Assembly (NCBI GenBank): GCA_023429365.1
Contig: JAEYVW010000109.1
Coordinates: forward strand, 1-25,591
Length of the DNA: 25,591 nt
Origin: Bacteroidota bacterium
GTDB taxonomy: Bacteria; Bacteroidota; Bacteroidia; Chitinophagales; Chitinophagaceae
Direction of reading: 5' to 3'
Every line of letters starts with the position of its first letter. Within the stretch, counting starts at the first letter, position 1. Below, in pieces: positions 1 through 7,629 of this stretch. The notes under the pieces were generated by a model. It did no database searches and was not told the origin of the DNA. It saw only the letters and a program-made list of their open reading frames with translations. Position numbers and translations under genes: made by a program.

Positions 1-1454
1 AATGGCATTACACTTCACTCGAGAAAATCTTCTTTGAGGAAAAAATATACAAAGAGCTGGAGAAAAAGCACGAAACCTGGGATAAAGTGATCGACGCGAT
101 CGACAAAGCTTTTGTGCCTTTTAAAAAGCAACTCAAACGTGCTATTACCAGGGAGGATATTCTGAAGCTTACTGAAAAACCCGTAAGGCGTATCTACCGG
201 CTTGATATAGATGAACTCAATGCGCAGATCAAGGGGCTTGAAGCAGAAATTAAACAGGTTAAGTATGATCTGGCCAACCTGGTCGACTTTGCTGTTGCGT
301 ATTATGAAAACCTGCTGAAGAAATATGGCAAGGGACGCGAAAGAAGAACTGAGATCAGGCAACTGGAAGTGATCGAGGCCAAGCAGGTAGCTATCGCCAA
401 CACTAGAATTTACATAAACCGCGAAGAGGGATTTATTGGTACTGGCCTGAAAAGGGACGAGTTCCTGTTTGAATGTTCCGACCTGGATGATATCATCGTG
501 TTTACCAAGCGGGGTATCAAGAAAGTGGTGAAGGTGCAGGATAAAGTGTTTATCGGCAAGGATATCCTGCATGCGGCGGTATTCCAGAAAAACGATGAGC
601 GTACAACTTACAATATGATCTATGCCGATGGAAAAGGCGGAGTGAGCTACGCCAAACGGTTCAATGTAACCGGCGTTACGCGTGATAAGGTGTACGACCT
701 CACCAAAGGTGATGACAAGAGTAAAGTGCATTACCTGAGTGTTAATCCCAATGGAGAAGCGGAAGTCGTGAAGATCGTGCTGACCCCGGGATCGTCTGCT
801 CGTATCAAGGAGTTCGATTTCTATTTTGAAGAGTTGGCCATCAAGGGACGCACCAGCATCGGCAACCAGGTGACCAAGTACCCGATAAAGTCTGTAAAAT
901 TCAAAGAAGCCGGCAAGGCTACGCTAAGTGGACGAAAACTTTGGTTCGATGATAAATTTGGCAGACTAAATGCGGACGAGAAGGGAACCTTGCTGGGTAG
1001 TTTTGAACCGGAAGATAAAATACTCGTTATATTTAATGACGGTAATTATATGATCACCGACCAGGAAATGACACAGCGTTTTGATGCTGAAAATATTTTG
1101 CTGATAGAGAAGTTCGATCCCGAAAAAGTCATTTCTGCTGTCTATCTTGATAAAAGGAACCTTCAGTTCAATGTGAAACGTTTTAAAATTGAAACGACAA
1201 CGCTTAAGAACAAGTTTTTCTTTACCAAGGAAGGTGACGGTAACTATTTGGAGGCTGTTTCCACCGATCCTGAACCCATACTGGCAGTTCAGTCGGGCAA
1301 GGGTGACCAGGTACGAAAGGCTAAATTCAAAATTGCCAGGGTTGCTGAGGTGATGGGTTGGAGAACCGTTGGCACCAAACTGGTGGACTATAATAAAAGC
1401 GTGCAGATGGAATGGGTGAGGGAAAAACAGGATAAGCAGCCGGAACTATTTTAG
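1..1454 (+). CDS. Type IIA topoisomerase A subunit (DNA gyrase A / topoisomerase IV A), C-terminal part; 5' end outside window
   Basis: The reading frame is open from base 3 to the TAG at 1452-1454, so about 483 residues of a longer protein are present. The first part (to about residue 140) is a charged helical region with a Leu/Lys-rich coiled coil, matching the tower/coiled-coil end of the GyrA/ParC breakage-reunion domain. The rest is beta-rich with repeated blade-like units (for example around IIVFTKRGIKK and MIYADGKGGVSYAKRF), as in the DNA-wrapping beta-pinwheel of this family. The catalytic Tyr region lies upstream and is not visible. I see no canonical GyrA box (QRRGGKG), which favours the topoisomerase IV (ParC-like) type common in Bacteroidota, but gyrase A cannot be excluded from this fragment. 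Any internal GTG or ATG start is not real because the homologous frame continues to the window edge. Confidence 0.88.
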   Translation, partial: WHYTSLEKIFFEEKIYKELEKKHETWDKVIDAIDKAFVPFKKQLKRAITREDILKLTEKPVRRIYRLDIDELNAQIKGLEAEIKQVKYDLANLVDFAVAYYENLLKKYGKGRERRTEIRQLEVIEAKQVAIANTRIYINREEGFIGTGLKRDEFLFECSDLDDIIVFTKRGIKKVVKVQDKVFIGKDILHAAVFQKNDERTTYNMIYADGKGGVSYAKRFNVTGVTRDKVYDLTKGDDKSKVHYLSVNPNGEAEVVKIVLTPGSSARIKEFDFYFEELAIKGRTSIGNQVTKYPIKSVKFKEAGKATLSGRKLWFDDKFGRLNADEKGTLLGSFEPEDKILVIFNDGNYMITDQEMTQRFDAENILLIEKFDPEKVISAVYLDKRNLQFNVKRFKIETTTLKNKFFFTKEGDGNYLEAVSTDPEPILAVQSGKGDQVRKAKFKIARVAEVMGWRTVGTKLVDYNKSVQMEWVREKQDKQPELF

Positions 1455-1486
1455 GCAGCTAATTGACGGTAATGGGAATTTGCTGC
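1455..1486 (+). terminator. Stem-loop directly after the topoisomerase stop codon (possible terminator)
   Basis: A 10-base arm at 1455-1464 (GCAGCTAATT) pairs with 1477-1486 (AATTTGCTGC) with one mismatch, around a 12-base loop. It begins at the base after the stop codon. No T-tract follows, so it may be an mRNA 3'-end stabilising hairpin or a weak terminator rather than a classic intrinsic terminator. Confidence 0.35.
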
Positions 1487-1509
1487 GATGTACCTAGATT
1501 CAAAAGGCA

Positions 1510-2157
1510 ATGCCAGACCAACTGGAAATATTCGACCTCTACAAGATCCTGTTTGCAATCGGGGCAGGTATAGTATTAGGGCTGGAGAGGGAATTGAAAG
1601 ACAAGTCTGCAGGCTTGAAAACGATTACCGTTATCTGCCTGGGCTCTGCTTTATTTACCATGCTTTCATACAAGATTGGCCTGCAGGACGGCGAGACGAC
1701 CCGTATTGCCTCCTATATAGTCAGCGGTATTGGTTTTATCGGCGCGGGTGTAATTTTTAAGGACAAGTTAGACGTTTCAGGACTTACCACAGCAGGAATC
1801 ATCTGGCTGGCAGCAGCAGTTGGGATGGCTATCGGATTTGGTGAGTTTTACATTGCAGCCGCATTTGTTCTAGGGGCCTTATTGATCATTTTTTCAAGCA
1901 AATGGATTACATACCTTATCCGCCCGGCACACCAGGGCAGGGAACTCATATTTGAGCTTACCAAAGCACATGCGGAACAAAAAGATAAGATATTAAGTGA
2001 GATAAGGGCAAACGGTATCGAGCTGGAGGAAAAAAGACTGGAGCTTATGGACGGCCGCATCATTATCTCCGCCGAAGCAACGATCAGAACTGAAAAAATA
2101 AAATGGCTGGAGACCTACCTGATCAATAACCAGTACATTATTGCTTTTTCACTCTAG
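1510..2157 (+). CDS. MgtC/SapB family inner-membrane protein
   Basis: The 215-residue protein has an N-terminal hydrophobic half with about four to five membrane helices and a soluble C-terminal domain from about residue 138. The MgtC signature is clear: GLERELKDKSAGLKT at about 19-33, followed by GIGFIGAGVIFKD and a LTTAGIIWLAAAVGMAIGFG segment. In this family the acidic/basic loop after helix 1 and the small-residue helices are the conserved core. Members include Salmonella MgtC, tied to low-Mg2+ and acid growth and to control of F-type ATPase, and many housekeeping homologues of unknown role. The C-terminal region here could be an ACT-like domain, as in longer family members. The start is the ATG at 1510. 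The stop lies only 2 bases from the stop of the convergent gene, so any terminator must be inside the coding sequences. Family sure; substrate or partner unknown. Confidence 0.9.
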   Translation: MPDQLEIFDLYKILFAIGAGIVLGLERELKDKSAGLKTITVICLGSALFTMLSYKIGLQDGETTRIASYIVSGIGFIGAGVIFKDKLDVSGLTTAGIIWLAAAVGMAIGFGEFYIAAAFVLGALLIIFSSKWITYLIRPAHQGRELIFELTKAHAEQKDKILSEIRANGIELEEKRLELMDGRIIISAEATIRTEKIKWLETYLINNQYIIAFSL

Positions 2158-2159
2158 AC

Positions 2160-3083
2160 TTATTTCTTTCGTCGGATCCGAATCGTGGCATTCTTTTCCA
2201 GGCTGCTGGATAGCCTGATCTCGTGTTGCTTTTTACCATCACTTACGATCATCAATGCGGTATTTGGAGGAATGCTGCCCAGGTTATCGGCAAACATGCT
2301 AAGCTCATTTACATCTTTTGAAGAGTCCAGCGTGAGATCGAAATGCAAGGACCGTGTGCTGAGTCTTTGGGAGAAAGCCATCAACTGGTCGTTAAAAAAT
2401 ACAGAAATGGAATCACCGTCAATTTCTCCATTATCATAAAAATCAACTTTGATAGAGTCGGAATCCACTTCGATTTCCTGCGCAATTTCTTTTGTACGCT
2501 CTTTAAACTGGCTTTCCACCACATAGTTGATCACTTTACGCTGTACGACATTAACAGCCGGCAATGTATCAAATATGGAAGGCTTCCATACCTGGTTGGC
2601 TTCTTTAAAATTGCGTAGCGCTGTCAATACAGAATCCTGTTTGCTCATGTCGGCACTCAGGGCAAGATTGAAATTGACATCAACGCACATATACTTGTTG
2701 TCGGGCAAACCGGTGAAAGAGCCAATAAGATTAGAGCCGGCTTTGGCTACCCTCAAAGTTGCCAGCAGGTTCATGACACAATCTACTTCCATACTTGCAA
2801 GTGAACCGTAGTAGGTAATAGGAATGTTGTATAAATTGAGCTGTCGTGTTTTTGAATTGTAGTTTCCTTTCACCTGCATACTACGGAATGTATTTTTGAA
2901 ATAGTAGCTGAGAATACCCTTTACGTGGCCTTTTTCTGGTTGAAGGATCAATTCTACGAGATAGTTACTGGCTGAGCTTTTTGTCTGAACATTGGCCTTG
3001 CCATACCAGTAGCCGAACACTGTTTGTGCTTTGACTGGAGAGATAGCGAACGCTACAATAACAATAATGATCAATTTCTTCAT
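2160..3083 (-). CDS. Secreted or periplasmic protein of unknown function
   Basis: I do not recognise a named family. The 307-residue product starts with a typical Sec signal peptide (MKKLIIIVIVAFAISPVKAQ, cleavage likely after AQ at residue 20). Residues 21-150 are beta-rich, with a FGYWYGKA start that resembles small lipocalin-like folds, but this is only an impression. The last third (about 205-307) carries an Asp-rich turn YDNGEIDGDSI at 216-226, then a Leu-rich strand pattern and GSIPPNTA at 269-276. I recall this type of C-terminal domain from secreted Bacteroidota proteins; the acidic turn could bind calcium, which is inference. It ends 2 bases from the MgtC-family gene (convergent) and lies 50 bases downstream of smpB on the same strand, so it could be read through from it. 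Start is the ATG at 3083. Confidence 0.75.
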   Translation of the reverse strand: MKKLIIIVIVAFAISPVKAQTVFGYWYGKANVQTKSSASNYLVELILQPEKGHVKGILSYYFKNTFRSMQVKGNYNSKTRQLNLYNIPITYYGSLASMEVDCVMNLLATLRVAKAGSNLIGSFTGLPDNKYMCVDVNFNLALSADMSKQDSVLTALRNFKEANQVWKPSIFDTLPAVNVVQRKVINYVVESQFKERTKEIAQEIEVDSDSIKVDFYDNGEIDGDSISVFFNDQLMAFSQRLSTRSLHFDLTLDSSKDVNELSMFADNLGSIPPNTALMIVSDGKKQHEIRLSSSLEKNATIRIRRKK

Positions 3084-3133
3084 GCTGCAATTTTGGCAAA
3101 AACCATGCTTACTGAGGCTGAACGCCGGTTTAT

Positions 3134-3571
3134 TTATTTGACAAATCGTTTCATTTCTCTTTCTACGTCCTTTTTCCTGAGGGTTTCCCGCTTATCGTGC
3201 AGTTTTTTCCCTTTAGCCAGTCCAATTTCCATTTTCACAAATCCCTTATCATTAAAAAAAATACGAAGTGGCACCAGTGTGTATCCTTTTTCTTTCAGTT
3301 TGGCCTCAATTTTCCTGATCTCTTTTTTCTGCAAAAGCAGTTTACGATCCCGGGAGGGTACATGGTTGTTGAGATTGCCATGTGAATACTCGGCGATATG
3401 CAGGGATTTTATCCAAATCTCACCCTTGTGCACCAGGCAGTAGCTGTCATTAAAACTTACTTTCCCACCCCTGATCGACTTTACCTCGGTGCCCTGCAAT
3501 ACCATACCCGCTTCATATTTATCATCTATGAAGTATTCGTGGTAGGCTGATCTGTTCCTGATTTCGTTCAT
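3134..3571 (-). CDS. smpB: SsrA-binding protein SmpB
   Basis: At 145 residues it has normal length for SmpB, the partner of tmRNA in trans-translation that rescues ribosomes stalled on broken mRNAs. It shows the family pattern: N-terminal RNRSAYHEYFIDDKYEAGM, then LQGTEVKSIRGG and the central SLHIAEYSHGN region of the OB-like barrel, followed by a basic C-terminal tail (RKKDVEREMKRFVK) that in known SmpB proteins enters the empty mRNA channel. The tmRNA gene ssrA is not in this window. Start is the ATG at 3571, with a near-leaderless promoter candidate just upstream. Confidence 0.96.
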   Translation of the reverse strand: MNEIRNRSAYHEYFIDDKYEAGMVLQGTEVKSIRGGKVSFNDSYCLVHKGEIWIKSLHIAEYSHGNLNNHVPSRDRKLLLQKKEIRKIEAKLKEKGYTLVPLRIFFNDKGFVKMEIGLAKGKKLHDKRETLRKKDVEREMKRFVK

Positions 3572-3581
3572 GAATAGTAGG

Positions 3582-3589
3582 CAAATATA
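3582..3589 (-). promoter_or_regulatory. Putative Bacteroidota -7 promoter box for smpB
   Basis: The minus strand reads TATATTTG, an exact match to the Bacteroidota -7 consensus TAnnTTTG, 10 bases before the smpB ATG. A transcript starting about 7 bases after it would have almost no leader. I found no good -33 TTG at the expected 19-base distance, so this is a partial promoter match. Confidence 0.4.
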
Positions 3590-3616
3590 AGCACCTGTGG
3601 CAGGTATACTAAGTTA

Positions 3617-3642
3617 ATAAACCCCGGCCAGTGGTTGGGGTT
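3617..3642 (-). terminator. Possible intrinsic terminator of accD
   Basis: On the minus strand, about 25 bases after the accD stop, AACCCC (3642-3637) pairs with GGGGTT (3625-3620) around an 11-base loop and is followed by TATTAACTT. The stem is short and the T-tract imperfect, but place and orientation fit a terminator between accD and smpB. Confidence 0.45.
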
Positions 3643-3664
3643 GTGCATTGCAAATTTGTTGTTA

Positions 3665-4579
3665 TTAATTTTTAAGTAGCATTAAGACTGTAGCCAGTTT
3701 ATTTTTCAACTCGCCCCGGGGTACAATAAAGTCCAGGAAGCCATGTTCCAGCAAAAACTCGCTTCGCTGGAAACCCTCTGGCAGGTCTTTTTTGATAGTT
3801 TCTTTGATGACGCGTGGGCCTGCAAAACCGATGAGCGCATCCGGCTCGGCAATGTTGAGGTCGCCCAGCATACCGAAAGAAGCTGATATGCCGCCAAAAG
3901 TGGGGTCGGTTAATAAAGAGATATACGGCAGTCCCGCGTCGCTGAGCTGCGATAATTTACCACTTGTCTTAGCCAGTTGCATCAGTGAAAATGCGCTTTC
4001 CATCATGCGTGCGCCACCACTTTTACTAATGACCAGATATGGCATTTTATGCTGGATACAATGATCAACCGCGCGTGCGAATTTTTCTCCCATCACGCTC
4101 CCAAGCGAACCTCCGATAAATTCGAAATCCATACAGGCGATCACCAGGTCCATACCGCCGATCTTTCCAACCGCTACCCTCATGGAATCTTTCAGATCGG
4201 TTTTACTCCAGATCTCCTCCAGCCTTTTTTTGTAAGGCTTTAAATCGGTAAACTCCAGGTAATCCTTGCTCCGAATATTATCGAACAACTCCGTGTATTC
4301 GCTATCGTCAAATAATATATCAAAATATTCGCTGCTGTTGATTCGATGATGGTAACTGCATTTAGGGCAAACAAACAAATGTTCGCGGAGTTCAGAAATA
4401 GTGCAGATATAATTACATTCCGGGCATTTGGTCCAGAGCCCTTCCGGAGTTTCTTTTTTTTCAGAGGTTTTGGTATTGATACCTTTCTTTATACGTTTAA
4501 ACCAGCTGCTTTTTGTTTCTTCGGTTTTTCCTTCTTCACCTGCCAGGTTAGCATCAAAATCTTCGATTAATTTCGCCAT
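3665..4579 (-). CDS. accD: Acetyl-CoA carboxylase carboxyltransferase subunit beta
   Basis: AccD with AccA transfers the carboxyl group from biotin-carrier protein to acetyl-CoA to give malonyl-CoA, the first committed step of fatty-acid synthesis; it acts in the cytoplasm. The 304-residue sequence has the characteristic N-terminal four-Cys zinc ribbon (Cys52, Cys55, Cys71, Cys74) after a Lys/Glu-rich leader of about 45 residues. The crotonase-like carboxyltransferase fold follows, with FIGGSLGSVMGEKFARA and SKSGGARMMESAFSL as the acyl-CoA and oxyanion-hole segments, and a normal C-terminal end (FLDFIVPRGELKNKL). Length is usual for the family. accA and the biotin carboxylase genes are not nearby. 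Start is the ATG at 4579, 20 bases after a good -7 box. Confidence 0.97.
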   Translation of the reverse strand: MAKLIEDFDANLAGEEGKTEETKSSWFKRIKKGINTKTSEKKETPEGLWTKCPECNYICTISELREHLFVCPKCSYHHRINSSEYFDILFDDSEYTELFDNIRSKDYLEFTDLKPYKKRLEEIWSKTDLKDSMRVAVGKIGGMDLVIACMDFEFIGGSLGSVMGEKFARAVDHCIQHKMPYLVISKSGGARMMESAFSLMQLAKTSGKLSQLSDAGLPYISLLTDPTFGGISASFGMLGDLNIAEPDALIGFAGPRVIKETIKKDLPEGFQRSEFLLEHGFLDFIVPRGELKNKLATVLMLLKN

Positions 4580-4599
4580 AACCGTATTTTGTTAAGACA

Positions 4600-4607
4600 C
4601 AAATATA
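4600..4607 (-). promoter_or_regulatory. Putative -7 promoter box for accD
   Basis: The minus strand reads TATATTTG, an exact TAnnTTTG match, 20 bases before the accD start. No clear -33 TTG is present at the right spacing. The same octamer precedes smpB. Confidence 0.42.
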
Positions 4608-4666
4608 GAGAAGTTTGATCGTAACCATGGGAGTGAGAGTCGTGTGCCTCAGCTTTGGACAATCAC

Positions 4667-4726
4667 ATGGGAATTGGGTATTAGTAGTATGGAATTGGGG
4701 TTGAGCCCCCAATTCCAAATTCCCAT
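4667..4726 (-). terminator. Nested double inverted repeat after the S9 peptidase gene (terminator or intergenic repeat element)
   Basis: The inner hairpin is perfect: GGAATTGGGG at 4691-4700 pairs with CCCCAATTCC at 4707-4716 around a 6-base loop, and one more T-A pair closes it. An outer pair, ATGGGAATT at 4667-4675 with AATTCCCAT at 4718-4726, is also perfect. The element starts 4 bases after the stop codon of the peptidase gene. There is no long T-tract, so transcription termination is plausible but not certain. The AATT core occurs four times, which also fits a dispersed intergenic palindrome. Confidence 0.6.
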
Positions 4727-4730
4727 AACT

Positions 4731-7142
4731 TTATCGCTTTAGCGATCGTTCAAACAGTTTAAATATCCGCTTATATTCATCTGTCCAGCTGCTGGGTTCT
4801 ACAAAACCATGATCTTCTAATGGGTAAGAAGCCAGTTCCCAGTTATCTTTCCCCAATTCAATCAGACGCTGCGTAAGTTTTACTGCGTCCTGATAATGTA
4901 CATTGACGTCAATCATGCCATGGCAGATCAACAGGTCGCCTTTTAAACCCTCCGCGAAATATAATGGTGAACTCTTCCTGTACGCGATAGTGTCATTAAA
5001 GGGTTCGTTTAGAATATTTGAAGTATACGGATGGTTGTAGTTAGCCCAGTCTGTAACAGGTCGGAGCGATGCACCAGCCGCGAATACATCGGGTTCATTG
5101 AACATTGCCATCAGTGTAATAAAGCCACCATATGAGCCTCCATATATTCCAATCCGTTTGGGATCCACGCCGAAGCTGTTGACGAGATACTTCGCTGCGT
5201 CTACATGATCGGAAAGATCCTTGCCGCCCATATGGCGATATATCCCGGTTCTCCAGTCCCTGCCATAACCGGCACTACCGCGGTAATCAATATCCAGTAC
5301 ATAATAACCGTTATCAGCAAGCAAATTGTGAAACATATATTCACGGAAATAATTGCTCCACCATTTATGTGCATTCTGCAGATAACCCGCACCATGCACA
5401 AAGATCACCGCGGGTTTGGCGGGGTGGGGGTTTGCAGGTTTATAAAGTCGCCCATATACTTTCGCGCCATCTTCTGCCTGGAAACTGATCAGTTCTGGAT
5501 CACGCCATGCATAGCTTTTAAATTCTTCGCTCTGTGCTTTGGTAGTAACCTGGCGAGGTTTTGCATCCGGTTTATTTTCCTGGAGGTATAATTCCCAGGG
5601 TTTGTTGGAATAAGAATAAAGTATGGCCAGGTTTTTCTCATCTGGTGATACTGTTGCCTGGTGCGACCCGGTACCGGAGCTTAGCTTTTCCTTCTTTCCA
5701 CTTGTAATCTGTAACCTGTAAAAATGCTGTTCTCCTGGGTGCACTTCGTTTGTTGTGAGATAAAAATATTTTTTGTCTTTTGACAACTGCGACCGGAGCA
5801 CTTCATAATTTCCTGAAGTCAATGCTTTTTTAGCCATGGTTGGAACATGGAATGTATACAGATGTGAGTAGCCGGTTACTTCCGACTGAAACCAGCAGGT
5901 ATTCTCATTGATCCAGCCGATACTACCAAACATTCCAGGACCACCAATCCAGGCTTCATCTCTTTGGCGATCTGCCAGCTTCAACTTGTGTGTAGCTGTA
6001 TCCCAAAGCATCAGCCAGCGATCTTTATTGTCGTGTGAACGAATATCCAACAAAACATTTCCTCCTGCTGGTGACCAATAGACGCCTGTGATGTTCACAT
6101 CCCTCGGTGAATTCTTTTTCTTAAACTCTTCGAGTTGTTTCGGGTAATCTTTTACATAGTCGGGCAGATCATTAATACCAGGAATAGAATCAGTTTTTAC
6201 CGTCCACACGGTATCCCGCTCGCGGTCGTAGAAATAGAATGTTGAACTGGCTTCCGGTGCACCTACTTTGGTTCTGGCTGGTAAGTCGGTTGTGAAACCT
6301 GATTCGGTAACATAACTCGGAACGATCGTCGTTTTTGATCCGGAAGCAGGTTTTGAAAGGCGATAACTGATAAACCGGCCGTCGGGACTGATGTTTAATG
6401 ATTGTAATGTTTTATCCTCGATGCTGATACTGCGCAATTCTTTTGGGCGTGCAGCTTTGGTGTATGCGTCGCCCTTATCTTTTTTCTCTTTTCTTGAGCG
6501 AAGAACTTCGAAGTACTGCAATTGATCTTTCTTCAGCCATTCTTCCTGTGGCGAGCCTGCAGCTGCTGCCCTTGGCGCAGCGCTCCTGCCCGCCCTTGGG
6601 CCCACGGCCTGACCGGCACCGGAAGCTTCACCAGTCTTGAGGTTGGTTAGTTGTTGTGTTTCACCTGTAGCTATATCCCAGGCATAAAGATTTTGACTAC
6701 GGCTGTAAACGATCTTTGTTTCGTTGAATGAAAACTGCGGGTTGGTTTCAAAATCTGTTGTTTCTGTTACCCGACGGGTTTTCCCCGTTTTAGTGTCCGT
6801 GTAAAACACATCACCATCCTTATTATATACATACGCGTTTTGAACTTTATTATATCGTGCAGCATTGCTGGTGACCAGCGCCTGTTGCTGAGCCAGTGTG
6901 GCTTTTACAGGTGTTTGATTTTGGAGCGTGATATAATAAAGTGAGTCGGCCAGCTCCCTGTCGGGGTTCCAGTTGAAAAAAAGCATTTTGCCATCAACGC
7001 TCCATTGTAGAGAGGAAGGAGAGCTGCCCATCCATTTGGGGTCTCTCATGATATTTTCGACTGTGAGTTTGTTGAGTGTGGACTGTCCCCACGAAATGCT
7101 GCAGCATAAAACGAAAACGGCAAAGCAAATTTTTTTCTTCAT
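4731..7142 (-). CDS. S9-family serine peptidase, dipeptidyl-peptidase-IV type, secreted
   Basis: The 803-residue protein has a signal peptide (MKKKICFAVFVLCCSISWGQ), a beta-propeller region (about 30-540) with YxWD/FSPDG-like blade motifs such as SLNISPDGRFISY, and a C-terminal alpha/beta-hydrolase domain. The catalytic triad is visible and in the right order: Ser670 in GGSYGGF, Asp745 in HGMIDVNVHYQ (aligning with DPP4 Asp708) and His778 in LEDHGFVEP. Such enzymes sit in the periplasm or on the surface of Bacteroidota and trim dipeptides, often X-Pro or X-Ala, from peptides; exact specificity cannot be read from sequence. A low-complexity Ala/Gly/Pro/Arg insert at residues 171-199 interrupts the propeller. 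It appears to be a single-gene unit, with a haem-motif lipoprotein gene 82 bases upstream and the nested palindrome downstream. Start is the ATG at 7142. Confidence 0.93.
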   Translation of the reverse strand: MKKKICFAVFVLCCSISWGQSTLNKLTVENIMRDPKWMGSSPSSLQWSVDGKMLFFNWNPDRELADSLYYITLQNQTPVKATLAQQQALVTSNAARYNKVQNAYVYNKDGDVFYTDTKTGKTRRVTETTDFETNPQFSFNETKIVYSRSQNLYAWDIATGETQQLTNLKTGEASGAGQAVGPRAGRSAAPRAAAAGSPQEEWLKKDQLQYFEVLRSRKEKKDKGDAYTKAARPKELRSISIEDKTLQSLNISPDGRFISYRLSKPASGSKTTIVPSYVTESGFTTDLPARTKVGAPEASSTFYFYDRERDTVWTVKTDSIPGINDLPDYVKDYPKQLEEFKKKNSPRDVNITGVYWSPAGGNVLLDIRSHDNKDRWLMLWDTATHKLKLADRQRDEAWIGGPGMFGSIGWINENTCWFQSEVTGYSHLYTFHVPTMAKKALTSGNYEVLRSQLSKDKKYFYLTTNEVHPGEQHFYRLQITSGKKEKLSSGTGSHQATVSPDEKNLAILYSYSNKPWELYLQENKPDAKPRQVTTKAQSEEFKSYAWRDPELISFQAEDGAKVYGRLYKPANPHPAKPAVIFVHGAGYLQNAHKWWSNYFREYMFHNLLADNGYYVLDIDYRGSAGYGRDWRTGIYRHMGGKDLSDHVDAAKYLVNSFGVDPKRIGIYGGSYGGFITLMAMFNEPDVFAAGASLRPVTDWANYNHPYTSNILNEPFNDTIAYRKSSPLYFAEGLKGDLLICHGMIDVNVHYQDAVKLTQRLIELGKDNWELASYPLEDHGFVEPSSWTDEYKRIFKLFERSLKR

Positions 7143-7224
7143 CCTTGATTTTTTGCCTAAATATATTGAGAAACCTAAAGCGGAATGAAGATTTTTTCTC
7201 TGAAATGAAATAACAAGGGATATA

Positions 7225-7563
7225 TTAATTATTCGAAGCGCCGTTGTCGATCCAACAAATGATACTATTTCTTTGTGTGGCGCTCAGTGTCGCATCCTGC
7301 GGCATAAATCCTGACTTTATGGCTTCCCTGATAACTGTTCTGGCATTAAATACCTGGGTGTAATTGGTCAAGGGTCCTGGTCCGTTCACACTTCCACTCG
7401 CATGACAGGAAGCCTGGTTGCAATAAGTTTGAATGATGGGGTTTACATCTGCCGCCCATGTTTTAACCGGTCCTTCACAGGGATCTGGGTTATCCGTACC
7501 GGACTTGCTGCAGGAGGTAAATAAGACTGTGATTATGAAGATGGGCCAACCTGGTATTTTCAT
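7225..7563 (-). CDS. Small lipoprotein with c-type cytochrome-like haem motif
   Basis: Using the ATG at 7563 gives a 112-residue lipoprotein that begins MKIPGWPIFIITVLFTSCSKSG, with Cys at the end of the hydrophobic stretch as the likely lipidated residue. An in-frame start 42 bases further upstream would add a polar tail before the signal and is less likely. The mature part has Cys-x4-Cys-His (CNQASCH) after a helix-like PIIQTYC, a later GFMPQ that could supply the distal Met, and a final helix ending in CWIDNGASNN. This arrangement matches small class-I-like cytochrome c domains common in Bacteroidota, though the four-residue spacer is not the standard CxxCH. Haem attachment is inference. 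It would be anchored in the inner or outer membrane facing the periplasm. No redox-partner gene lies next to it. Confidence 0.72.
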   Translation of the reverse strand: MKIPGWPIFIITVLFTSCSKSGTDNPDPCEGPVKTWAADVNPIIQTYCNQASCHASGSVNGPGPLTNYTQVFNARTVIREAIKSGFMPQDATLSATQRNSIICWIDNGASNN

Positions 7564-7629
7564 ATCGGATTTATTTGCTTCACCCCTGTAAAACGAAAAA
7601 TCCACCTAATCATTGTCCCAGATTTAGGC

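Noticed and set aside
15..731. Long antisense open frame (238 codons) opposite the topoisomerase fragment
   Set aside because: It is fully overlapped by the well-supported topoisomerase frame, has no family features or leader, and reads like a complement shadow of a codon-biased gene.
1488..1760. Alternative 90-codon frame overlapping the start of the MgtC-family gene
   Set aside because: It is out of frame with the clear MgtC signature and is Arg/Tyr/Cys-rich as expected of a shadow frame.
2160..3571. Transfer-messenger RNA next to smpB
   Set aside because: I looked for tRNA-like ends and a short tag reading frame around smpB and the flanking gaps are too short (50 and 93 bases).
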